From assembly GCF_008932115.1 (NCBI RefSeq), contig NZ_CP044543.1, forward strand, positions 248,001-312,000: a stretch of 64,000 nt of DNA, written 5' to 3'. Source of the DNA: Bradyrhizobium betae. Its GTDB lineage: Bacteria > Pseudomonadota > Alphaproteobacteria > Rhizobiales > Xanthobacteraceae. This document shows positions 55,625 through 62,531 of the stretch, one piece after another. The first letter of the stretch is position 1; the number at the start of each line of letters is the position of its first letter. Below the pieces are notes generated by a model. The model saw only the letters and a program-made list of their open reading frames with translations. It was not told the DNA's origin and did not search any database. The translations under genes and the position numbers were made by a program.

Positions 55625-56506
55625 CTATTTCAACGGCAGAAAAACATCCGCGACCGTCTCTTGCTCCGGCACCTCCGGGAAGAAGCTCAGCCGCTGGCAA
55701 TAGATCGGGAAGTCGCGGACTTCCTCGCCGCTGGCCGGAAGCCAGTCGCGATAGAGATACAGCGCGGCGGGCTCCAGATTGTCGGTGTAGCCGACGACGC
55801 GCAGCACGGCGCAGCGTCCGCCGGGGATCTCGCCGGCCTTGATCGCCTCGCCATTCGTCGCGATCGGCTGGTCGGTCCCGACACAGAGGTCCACGCTGTA
55901 GTCGGCCGGTGAGGCAGGACGCCGCTCGGACCGCCAGACATTGAAGGTCGGACTTGTGCTGGGGTGCAGGTTCGATGCCCTGCGCCAGGCGATGAAGCGC
56001 TGGATGGTGGCACGAAGCGTTGCCGGATCGCCGCGATGCTCCATGATCGCGACTTTCGTGGTGGGCACATCGCGGATCGTCACGTCGTTATTGGTAAAAG
56101 TTCTCTGCATCAGCTTGCTCCTCGCATTGTCGAGAGGCCCGAAGGCCGCAAGCCACGGCTCCCAATCGGGAGATTTCCGGAACGACGACGGCGATTGCCC
56201 GAACCGTTGCCGAAAGGCGCGGGCGAAGGCATCGGGCGCGTCGTAACCGGCATCCATCGCGATGTTGGTGACATCGAGGGCGTCGCTGTAGGCCAGCTGA
56301 TGCGACGCGCGCTTCAGACGGGCGAGCTGGACATAGCGATGCACCGATAGCCCGAAGGTCGCCGTGAACTGCCGGTGGAAATGGAATTTCGAGAAGGCGG
56401 CGACGGCGCTCAACGTGTCGAGGTCCAGATCGGCGTCGAGATGACGGTCGATATGGGCCAGCACCCGCCGCATCCGGTCGTGATAGTTTTGCAGCGCCGC
56501 CTTCAT
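55625..56506 (-). CDS. AraC-family regulator with GyrI-like ligand domain
   Basis: A 293-residue regulator: paired AraC HTH motifs in residues about 10-105 (LDTLSAVAAFSKFHFHRQFTATFGLSVHRYV and VTNIAMDAGYDAPDAFARAFRQRFGQSP), then a GyrI-like small-molecule-binding domain (about residues 135-293). This is the Rob/SoxS-like architecture used in multidrug response. ATG 56506 (MKAALQNYHDRM) starts directly on the HTH; the frame stays open upstream to 56665 through a repeat element. Confidence 0.88.
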   Translation of the reverse strand: MKAALQNYHDRMRRVLAHIDRHLDADLDLDTLSAVAAFSKFHFHRQFTATFGLSVHRYVQLARLKRASHQLAYSDALDVTNIAMDAGYDAPDAFARAFRQRFGQSPSSFRKSPDWEPWLAAFGPLDNARSKLMQRTFTNNDVTIRDVPTTKVAIMEHRGDPATLRATIQRFIAWRRASNLHPSTSPTFNVWRSERRPASPADYSVDLCVGTDQPIATNGEAIKAGEIPGGRCAVLRVVGYTDNLEPAALYLYRDWLPASGEEVRDFPIYCQRLSFFPEVPEQETVADVFLPLK

Positions 56507-56611
56507 CGTCCCTGCTCCGTGGCTGATACAGTTAGACGCGGATGGCCATGATGCGCTCGACCGATCTTGCGGTTTGTCAGCGTGTTCCCCGTGGCATCCG
56601 TTGACCTCCGC

Positions 56612-56714
56612 TGTCGTCGCCCGGCTCGACCGGGCGACCCAGTACGCCGCGGCCTCCCGGCTCATTCACGATCGTCTCTGAATACCGGATCGCCCGATCA
56701 AGTCGGGCGATGAC
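56612..56714. repeat. double-hairpin palindromic repeat, family B
   Basis: Two nine-base-arm hairpins, GTCGCCCGG...CCGGGCGAC (56616-56638) and ATCGCCCGA...TCGGGCGAT (56689-56711), separated by about 50 bases. The outer part reads as one large inverted arrangement. This is a familiar form of dispersed rhizobial intergenic element. It lies between convergently oriented repeat-rich DNA and the start of the AraC-type gene. Confidence 0.65.
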
Positions 56715-56754
56715 ACCGAGTATGTTGCACCAAGAGACGATTCAGCAGTCGCCC

Positions 56755-57999
56755 CTACCCGCCCGCCATCAATTGCTTCGCCAGCGCCATGTAGGCCGGC
56801 AGCGTCACGGGATCGTTCGCCGCGTTCCCCGCCACCGGATGCGAGGCGTAGCGCGCGATCACCATCTCGGCCTTGGGATCGATGTAGAGGCCCTGGCCGT
56901 AGACGCCGCGCGCCATGTAGGCGCCGTGAGCGTTGTGCGTGACCCACCATTGATTGCGGTAGGAGGCGCCGGGCAACGTGGTGTAGCCGGCCGGCTTGAA
57001 TTTTTCGGGATCGCCGCCGCGCGCGATGTCCTCGACCACCTGTGACGGCACGATCTGGCGGCCGTTGAAGCGGCCATGGTTGCGCATGGTCTCGCCGAAA
57101 CGGGCGAGATCGCGCAACGTGGTGGAGAGGCCGCCACCACCACTTTCGGTGCCGATGCGGTCGACGTGATAATGCGCGTCCTCCTCGGCGCCCATCGGCT
57201 GCCATATCCGCTCGGAGAGACAATCGGACAGCGTCATGCCGCTGGCGCGCCTGATGATCCAGGCGAGCACGTCGGTGTTGACGGTCTTGTAGGCAAAGGC
57301 CTTGCCGTGCTCGCCCTGTTTCGTCTGCGCGACGAGGAAATCGAAGATATTGGTGGGGCCGTCATAGTCGGGCGGGATCGGCGCCATGCCGTTGGCGCGC
57401 CGCAGGCCCCAGACGTGCGAATTCTTGTCGGTGTAGACCTCGGTGTATGCGAGCCCTGTGGTCATATCCATGACCTCGTGCACGCGCGCATCGCCGAACG
57501 CGCTGGCCTTCAGTTCCGGCACATAATCCGTGACGGGTGCCTGCGGATCGATCCTGCCCTCGGTGACCAGAATTCCCGCGAGCACGCCGGTGAACGACTT
57601 CGTCACCGACATCCCGATATGCGGCTTGTGCGGCTTCAGCGCACCAGAGTAGCGCTCATAGATCAGCCTGCCCCGATGCAGCACCGCGATGCCGTCGGTG
57701 TAGGTTTCCTCCAGCATGTTTGCGAAGGTCATGGGCCGGCCGTCCATCGTGGTCGCGGCGACCGCGCCGATGTCGTGGTCCTCACGTGGCAGCACCGACG
57801 CAGGCCCTGCCCCGCGCCAGACGTTCACCGTCGGCACCAGCTGGCGGATGTTGCTCCAGGCCCAGCGCAGTTCGGGGAAGTTGCGGAACGAGCCGTCCTG
57901 GAAGGTGATGAGGCGATCCGGCGCCGGCGGGAAGCCGCGCATCCAGCCGAGGGTTTCGGGGTCGGTTTCGGTGGCGGGCGAAGTGGGGGCGGCAGACAT
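56755..57999 (-). CDS. 6-aminohexanoate-dimer-hydrolase-like (NylB-type) serine hydrolase
   Basis: A 414-residue beta-lactamase-fold hydrolase: SxxK motif in IGMSVTKSFTGVLAGIL, the second Tyr in the GLAYTEVYTDKNSHVWG region, and conserved HVDRIGTESGGGGLSTTLRDLARFGE. It resembles NylB-type carboxylesterases that hydrolyse nylon oligomers or related esters. ATG 57999 has GGAG nine bases upstream and is preferred to 58038. Confidence 0.88.
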   Translation of the reverse strand: MSAAPTSPATETDPETLGWMRGFPPAPDRLITFQDGSFRNFPELRWAWSNIRQLVPTVNVWRGAGPASVLPREDHDIGAVAATTMDGRPMTFANMLEETYTDGIAVLHRGRLIYERYSGALKPHKPHIGMSVTKSFTGVLAGILVTEGRIDPQAPVTDYVPELKASAFGDARVHEVMDMTTGLAYTEVYTDKNSHVWGLRRANGMAPIPPDYDGPTNIFDFLVAQTKQGEHGKAFAYKTVNTDVLAWIIRRASGMTLSDCLSERIWQPMGAEEDAHYHVDRIGTESGGGGLSTTLRDLARFGETMRNHGRFNGRQIVPSQVVEDIARGGDPEKFKPAGYTTLPGASYRNQWWVTHNAHGAYMARGVYGQGLYIDPKAEMVIARYASHPVAGNAANDPVTLPAYMALAKQLMAGG

Positions 58000-58091
58000 G
58001 AACGCTGGCTCCGGAAGTGCGATGCCGTGTCGTAGCATGGGAGCGTATGGTGGTGATCCCGCGTTTATGCCGGGGCGCTACGCGGCGATGC

Positions 58092-58532
58092 CTATCCCGC
58101 GCCGACTTCGGCAAACCCGCGCATGAGGTTCGGTGTCGACCAGGTCGCTACGCCGGTCCCCGCAAAGTCGCGGTCCGTCGTCCAGACGTCGGCTTCGACA
58201 CTCCAGGCCAGCGCCAGCACGTGGGCATCGCGCACCGAACCGTTGCGGCTGAGCACGGCGTCGCGAAGCACCTGCTCGCATCGGACAAACATCGGCTCCA
58301 GTGCGGCGCCGGGCACGATCGTGAGGACCGCCGCGAGATCGTCGAGAACGCCGAGCAGCTCGGGGCGCTTCAATCCGAGCTCGATACGCCGACGCGCCTC
58401 CTCGACGACACGATCGGTCGTGACCAGGATCGCATGCGCGGCGGCCACCAGGACCGCGCCGGAGCTTCGACCGCGAACCGCGGCAATCAGGATGGCCGCG
58501 TCGACGACGATCGTCGTCGACGGCGGTCTCAC
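58092..58532 (-). CDS. vapC: PIN-domain toxin (VapC-like)
   Basis: A 146-residue PIN-domain RNase. Candidate acidic active-site residues are D11 (IVVDAAIL), E44/E45 (VVEEARRR), D102 (SVRDAHVL) and D120 or D122 (WTTDRDF), spaced as in PIN nucleases. Its ATG overlaps the stop of the upstream antitoxin by four bases, the usual toxin-antitoxin coupling. Confidence 0.88.
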   Translation of the reverse strand: MRPPSTTIVVDAAILIAAVRGRSSGAVLVAAAHAILVTTDRVVEEARRRIELGLKRPELLGVLDDLAAVLTIVPGAALEPMFVRCEQVLRDAVLSRNGSVRDAHVLALAWSVEADVWTTDRDFAGTGVATWSTPNLMRGFAEVGAG

Positions 58533-58837
58533 CGCTTCGCTTTACGAGATTTGGCGGGCTTGCCCGTCAGGGCGTTCACAGCCGCGGCCGACCAATCGAC
58601 CGGATCGACATCGCCGAATGAAGCCAGCGCCGCGTCCTCCGCCCGCACATCGCGGCCCTTGGACAGCGCTTCAGCTCGCCGCAAGACGGCGGCAAGACGA
58701 GCCGGATCAGCCGCCTTGAGAGGAATGAGCAGGCCCACCGTCCGCTCGCCCGATTTCACAGGCGTCGGCCCCGGCAGCGCACCGATCGCCTCGCCGGAAA
58801 TCTTCTGGAGATCGCGGATGCTGATGTGGGTCATCAA
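58529..58837 (-). CDS. antitoxin of Phd/YefM-like type, paired with the PIN toxin
   Basis: A 102-residue protein opening HISIRDLQKISGEAIGALPGPTPVKSGERTVGLLIPL, which matches the Phd/YefM DNA-binding fold pattern. A longer, partly disordered C-terminal region would neutralise the toxin. The inverted repeat at 58839-58860 directly before its start is the likely self-regulatory operator. Confidence 0.82.
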   Translation of the reverse strand: MMTHISIRDLQKISGEAIGALPGPTPVKSGERTVGLLIPLKAADPARLAAVLRRAEALSKGRDVRAEDAALASFGDVDPVDWSAAAVNALTGKPAKSRKAKR

Positions 58838-58838
58838 G

Positions 58839-58860
58839 ATTACATACGCCTATATGTAAT
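58839..58860. promoter_or_regulatory. operator palindrome of the toxin-antitoxin pair
   Basis: Perfect eight-base arms ATTACATA and TATGTAAT around a six-base spacer, one base upstream of the antitoxin start. The position is typical for an antitoxin binding site that represses the pair. Confidence 0.7.
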
Positions 58861-58876
58861 TGATTGCAAGTTCGCT

Positions 58877-59266
58877 TCACTTCGAACGCGCCCCCGTGCC
58901 CTCAGATGGCAGCGCTACCGACCCGCCGATTTTTGTCGAGACCACGTAGACATCGACGCCGCTCATCGAGCATTCCTCGCTCGACGCCCGGCTGTTCGTG
59001 ATGACCTCGATCGTCTTGCCATCCCTGGTGTGAAAAATGATGTCGTAAACCTGCTGGTGGAGGTCTTTGCCGATCTTTTCGGACGCGAGACGAATGGCCT
59101 TGGTCTGCGCGTCGATCACGGATGGGATATCGATCAGGCCGGCGTTCTTGAGGTGCACGAGGGCCATGTTGGTGGGCCAACTCGCGCAGTCCGGAGACTT
59201 CGCCAGAGCCGCCGCAGCCGGCATCGCCAATATTGCGGCTATCACCACTTTCAACGCAGCGCGCAT
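58877..59266 (-). CDS. secreted hypothetical protein
   Basis: A 129-residue exported protein: signal peptide MRAALKVVIAAILAMPAAAALA, then SPDCASWPTNMALVHLKNAGLID and a C-terminal TNSRASSEECSMSGVDVYVVS. Two to three cysteines suggest a periplasmic disulfide. AAGGTGG is seven bases upstream. Its ATG overlaps the TGA of an upstream short frame (TGATG). No family is recognised. Confidence 0.65.
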   Translation of the reverse strand: MRAALKVVIAAILAMPAAAALAKSPDCASWPTNMALVHLKNAGLIDIPSVIDAQTKAIRLASEKIGKDLHQQVYDIIFHTRDGKTIEVITNSRASSEECSMSGVDVYVVSTKIGGSVALPSEGTGARSK

Positions 59267-59418
59267 CAATGCACCACCTTGATGGTGGGATCGCCACTTT
59301 CCCGGGACTGCTGGCGCCTCTTGATGCGCAGGACGGCAACGTCCATGCCGTCGCGACCGCCGCGCCTGTCGAGCGTCTCGCCAGGCTTGAGCTTTTGAAG
59401 TCCCGTATCGGTCAACAA
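59266..59418 (-). CDS. short basic ORF (50 aa), possible integrase N-terminal remnant
   Basis: A 50-residue frame starting at TTG 59418, with GGAG six to seven bases upstream. The sequence LTDTGLQKLKPGETLDRRGG followed by RDGMDVAV weakly resembles the Arm DNA-binding (DUF4102) start of tyrosine recombinases, then becomes very basic (LRIKRRQQSRESGD). Its stop overlaps the secreted protein start. It may be a small coupled leader gene or a recombinase relic of the guaA-linked island; the choice is unsettled. Confidence 0.3.
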   Translation of the reverse strand: MLTDTGLQKLKPGETLDRRGGRDGMDVAVLRIKRRQQSRESGDPTIKVVH

Positions 59419-59512
59419 GGCAGTCTCCGTGCGGTTCGCCGCCAGATACCATCATTGTGAGAATGTCAAAGGCCGCCCCATCAACTCCGCTCATCAAGGA
59501 TTCAAACCATGG

Positions 59513-60421
59513 TTACTTAAGCGGCCGTTTCTTGGCGGCCACCTGAACTCTCTTTGCCCGACCGTATAATGACTCCTTGTAATTGTTGGTTGCCGCCAAC
59601 TGCGCTGCATCTGCGGCCAAATCTTTCATCACGAGGAGTGCGCGCTCAAGATAATGTTTATCGATTTTGACTTTTTGGCCAAGCTGCAGCGGGCTCGAAG
59701 GGACCTCTAAGAGGTATTTGCGATCGACGCGCGCCTCATTGTGTATGATGATATTTCGTCTTGCCGTCATCTCTTGGAGTGCCTCTAGTAGCGGCACTTT
59801 GTTATTCTTGAAATGCTGCCCAAACCCAAGTGCCGCCTTATCCTTCGCGAATAAATCTATTGGATTGCCATAGAAAATCCCGCGTACTTTTTCTTCAATC
59901 AGCTTATGGAGTATCTCATAGCGGTCTTTGCTTTCCAGAATCACTTCGATTAGCTTCTGCTGGCGGCCGCTTGTCTCTACCTCGCTGTGTTGCGAAAGCC
60001 CTTTGAGCTTTCTAGGGAAGTCTAGATAGACCTTAAAAACCAAGGTCGACATAAACTGCTCGAATGAACTTATTGCATCGATGAACGCGTGCCGCCCGGA
60101 TGTGTGCTCCCTAATTCGGCTGAGGACACCGTAGACGTCGCTAGCACTTATCGCCTGCTTCCTCGGCTTACTCACAAGGCGAGGAACAACGAGACAATCT
60201 AGGGTCTTAGCTTTCACCTGCCGATGCACCTCCAGCAGGTAAAAATCTATGGCGATAAAGTCTTCCCAAATTTCGTTCAGCTCGGTGTTTAAGCTTGAGA
60301 ACAGCACGCCGATGTTGCGCGCACCGAGCTTCTGTCTTTCGGCGTCCGTTAGTTCACTTTGAAGCTTTCCCGACGTAGCGCTTTTTGTTTTTCTGGCAGG
60401 TGCATTCGAGTCGGCAGACAT
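59513..60421 (-). CDS. HEPN-motif protein in the guaA-linked low-GC block
   Basis: A 302-residue soluble, mostly helical protein. The C-terminal third contains EMTARRNIIIHNEARVDRKY, an R-N-x3-H motif (R227, H232 numbered from the upstream TTG) typical of HEPN RNase domains found in toxin-antitoxin and abortive-infection systems. The N-terminal region includes charged Lys/Arg-rich segments. I chose ATG 60421 (residue 6 of the longer frame), which has GAAGGA just upstream. It begins only 34 bases after the truncated guaA copy and has lower GC than the chromosome. Function is inferred from the motif only. Confidence 0.7.
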   Translation of the reverse strand: MSADSNAPARKTKSATSGKLQSELTDAERQKLGARNIGVLFSSLNTELNEIWEDFIAIDFYLLEVHRQVKAKTLDCLVVPRLVSKPRKQAISASDVYGVLSRIREHTSGRHAFIDAISSFEQFMSTLVFKVYLDFPRKLKGLSQHSEVETSGRQQKLIEVILESKDRYEILHKLIEEKVRGIFYGNPIDLFAKDKAALGFGQHFKNNKVPLLEALQEMTARRNIIIHNEARVDRKYLLEVPSSPLQLGQKVKIDKHYLERALLVMKDLAADAAQLAATNNYKESLYGRAKRVQVAAKKRPLK

Positions 60422-60453
60422 CACATTTTCCTTCAAATGCCTTTTTCAATGCC

Positions 60454-60487
60454 CCTACTCCCACTCAATCGTCCCAGGCGGCTTGCT
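60454..60487. repeat. 34-base direct repeat at guaA 3' end (att-like), outer copy
   Basis: Begins CCTACTCCCACTCAATCGTC and is identical over 34 bases to 62498-62531. It covers the last codons and stop of guaA in both copies. The two copies bracket about 2.0 kb. Confidence 0.8.
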
Positions 60488-60820
60488 GGTCACGTCGTAC
60501 GCCACCCGGTTCACGCCCTTCACCTCGTTGATGATGCGCGTGGCGGTCTCGCCGAGAAACTTCATGTCGAACTGGCAGAAGTCCGCAGTCTCACCGCCGG
60601 TGGATGCGACGGCGCGCAGGCCCACCACGAAGTCATAGGTGCGGCCGTCGCCCATGACGCCGACCGTCTTGACCGGGAGCAGGACGGCGAAGGCCTGCCA
60701 GATGTCGTCGTAGAGGCCGTGCTTCCTGATCTGGTCGTTGTAGAGGGCATCGGCGTCGCAGGATGCCGAGCTTGTCAGGCAGGCGCCTGGGCCTGGTTGA
60801 GGCTGGGTAGGGCATAGCAA
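60455..60820 (-). pseudogene. truncated guaA 3' fragment
   Basis: The final roughly 310-330 bases of a guaA copy (to about 60780), reading [20 protein letters not shown] to the C-terminal [13 protein letters not shown]. It stays open but has no catalytic N-terminal part. By eye roughly nine in ten bases match the resident guaA at 62499-62815, so this is a diverged copy rather than a recent duplication. Upstream of about 60780 the similarity fades into unrelated sequence, marking a recombination junction. Confidence 0.85.
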
Positions 60821-60899
60821 GTTTTACGCACGGTCACCGTACGGCGTGCCTCACTTGAGGGGTGCAGTCCAAAACTGTCACCGTATTCCCTCGCTGGAT

Positions 60900-61103
60900 T
60901 CAGAATCGGTTTCGGAGTGCCTTTTGCGTCACGTCGTCACTGCTTCTCTGAGCTTTGTTAAGGAGACGCTCGAATTCAAGCCGACTAGTATCGCGCTTAG
61001 GCGCGATTACAATGCGTCCCTTTTGAGCAGCTTCAATCTTCCGATTGGTAACACCACTCTTCTTCAAGAGATCGTCGTATTCTTTTCTATTGCTCTGGAC
61101 CAT
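60900..61103 (-). CDS. small basic protein overlapping the Ntn-hydrolase gene
   Basis: A 67-residue frame (MVQSNRKEYDDLLKKSGVTN to QKALRNRF) rich in Lys and Arg, predicted helical, without signal peptide. Its ATG lies inside the last codons of the Ntn-hydrolase gene, overlapping by 17 bases in another frame, so the two are almost certainly co-translated. No family is recognised. A regulatory or adaptor subunit of the hydrolase is the simplest guess. Confidence 0.6.
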   Translation of the reverse strand: MVQSNRKEYDDLLKKSGVTNRKIEAAQKGRIVIAPKRDTSRLEFERLLNKAQRSSDDVTQKALRNRF

Positions 61104-62385
61104 TCGCAGTCTCCACGCTTCGCCGATGGTCGGCTTGCTGCCTCAAAAAGAACCGCGAATTCAATTTAGGATCGAAATAGAGCTTCCTCTTAGCCCAAAC
61201 AAACCCTTCATGTTTGGTAATTATTGCTACATCTATTGGTCCGCCGACCGATTCGCTAGGACTGGTTACTTTTTCTTTCAATGATTCCAGCATCACGAGG
61301 GTTTCGGCCAGTTCAGCAAGTTCATCAGTGGGGAGCGATCCAATCACCCGACGCAATGGCCTGCCGTGCCTCTCGAAAACATCGGCGGTCCACTTATCGG
61401 CATGTGTACTCACAGCATCATCCACAAGATCAGCTAAGTTCTGCGGATTTGCACCCAACTTTCCTGCGAAGTCCCGCAAGACGTCCCGGAGATGCGAACG
61501 GACCAAGTTGAACACGTCAGGGCCAAATCCCATAGTGAACGTATCTGCCATGGCCGTCGTAGCGAAGGCTTTGAAGAAGCCGGAGTCTCGCTGAGTTATA
61601 GCGTGATCTCCTTTTTCCGCCGCACAAAGCCGCCCCCCAACGAAGCCCATGCAAGAGAATTCCACATAGGAAGGAAAGAAGTCGTGCGTGCCATAGCCAG
61701 CAATCACAATACCCGTCTGCGACAGAAATATTTCCGGTCTTCGGAAGAGGGCTTCAAGTCCAAGTTCGACAAGACTGATTTTATCTAGCGGAGCGCTGTT
61801 CGAAAATAGATTTAGGTTCGTCTCGGCTTCGACTTCCAATCGAGCAAGATGCTTTGCCTTAGCCGCATCGAAATCCTCCTGCGTTAGAGGCGGCACAAGC
61901 GGGAAAGTTCTGGTGATGACAAGGTAGTTTTCGAGAGCGACTCTCTTTGCTTCGATGACAGCGCCTTCGTCAGGTGCTGCAGACGTCACGGTATCATCTT
62001 CATTGATCATATTCAGGAAGCGAATCATAATCTGATCGACGTTTTCGATGAAAAGTTCATCGAGATACGCCGCAGGAAATAATCCGCGATGTTGTTCAAT
62101 GAAGCTCAAGAACTGCAGCCCGTATTCTCGAACTGACTGAAAAGACTTAGACGCAAGCTCCGACCTGAACGTCTTGACAATGATCTCCCAGGGAATCCTC
62201 TGAAGATCAGCAGAGTCGTAGATCATAATCCCGACTGGTTCGGAATTAGACAGTTGGAAGATCTTGTTCGACCCCTTGAAGTATCGCTCTTCTTTCTTTC
62301 CATTCTCCCAGCGCGAAACTGTTGCCGCACTGTCAGCGGCCAAGACCAGCGAGTGCCGGTTCATCACACAAATTTCCGAGGTCAA
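61087..62385 (-). CDS. proteasome-like Ntn-hydrolase in the guaA-flanked cassette
   Basis: A 432-residue protein starting at a TTG with GGAGG six bases upstream. After Met removal the N-terminus is Thr, and the spacing T1 (MTSEICVMNR), D17 (LVLAADSAATV) and T21 matches proteasome beta subunits and HslV. A Lys in SNKIFQLSN (about position 40) could be the K33 equivalent, followed by VGIMIYDSAD, matching the G47/GxxAD region. The roughly 250 residues after this are not proteasomal. The C-terminal segment LPTDELAELAETLVMLESL plus GGPIDVAIITKHEGFVWAKRK defines an uncharacterised bacterial family. It is lower in GC than neighbouring genes. Confidence 0.8.
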   Translation of the reverse strand: MTSEICVMNRHSLVLAADSAATVSRWENGKKEERYFKGSNKIFQLSNSEPVGIMIYDSADLQRIPWEIIVKTFRSELASKSFQSVREYGLQFLSFIEQHRGLFPAAYLDELFIENVDQIMIRFLNMINEDDTVTSAAPDEGAVIEAKRVALENYLVITRTFPLVPPLTQEDFDAAKAKHLARLEVEAETNLNLFSNSAPLDKISLVELGLEALFRRPEIFLSQTGIVIAGYGTHDFFPSYVEFSCMGFVGGRLCAAEKGDHAITQRDSGFFKAFATTAMADTFTMGFGPDVFNLVRSHLRDVLRDFAGKLGANPQNLADLVDDAVSTHADKWTADVFERHGRPLRRVIGSLPTDELAELAETLVMLESLKEKVTSPSESVGGPIDVAIITKHEGFVWAKRKLYFDPKLNSRFFLRQQADHRRSVETANGPEQ

Positions 62386-62497
62386 CTTCAGCCTCCGAGG
62401 ACAGTCGGCAATCTAAGCTCATCAAATAAGAGCAGAGCCAACCTCTCTCGTCTAGGTTGAATAAACACATCGGTATTCGACGTTAGGAGAGTGGCTC

Positions 62498-62531
62498 CCT
62501 ACTCCCACTCAATCGTCCCAGGCGGCTTGCT
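62498..62531. repeat. 34-base direct repeat at guaA 3' end (att-like), inner copy
   Basis: Identical over 34 bases to 60454-60487. It covers the 3' end of the resident guaA. Integrases of the guaA-specific class insert here in other bacteria. Confidence 0.8.

Noticed and set aside
60470..62500. tRNA gene as attachment site of the island
   Set aside because: No tRNA-like cloverleaf was seen; the repeated sequence is guaA coding DNA, which is itself a known integration target.
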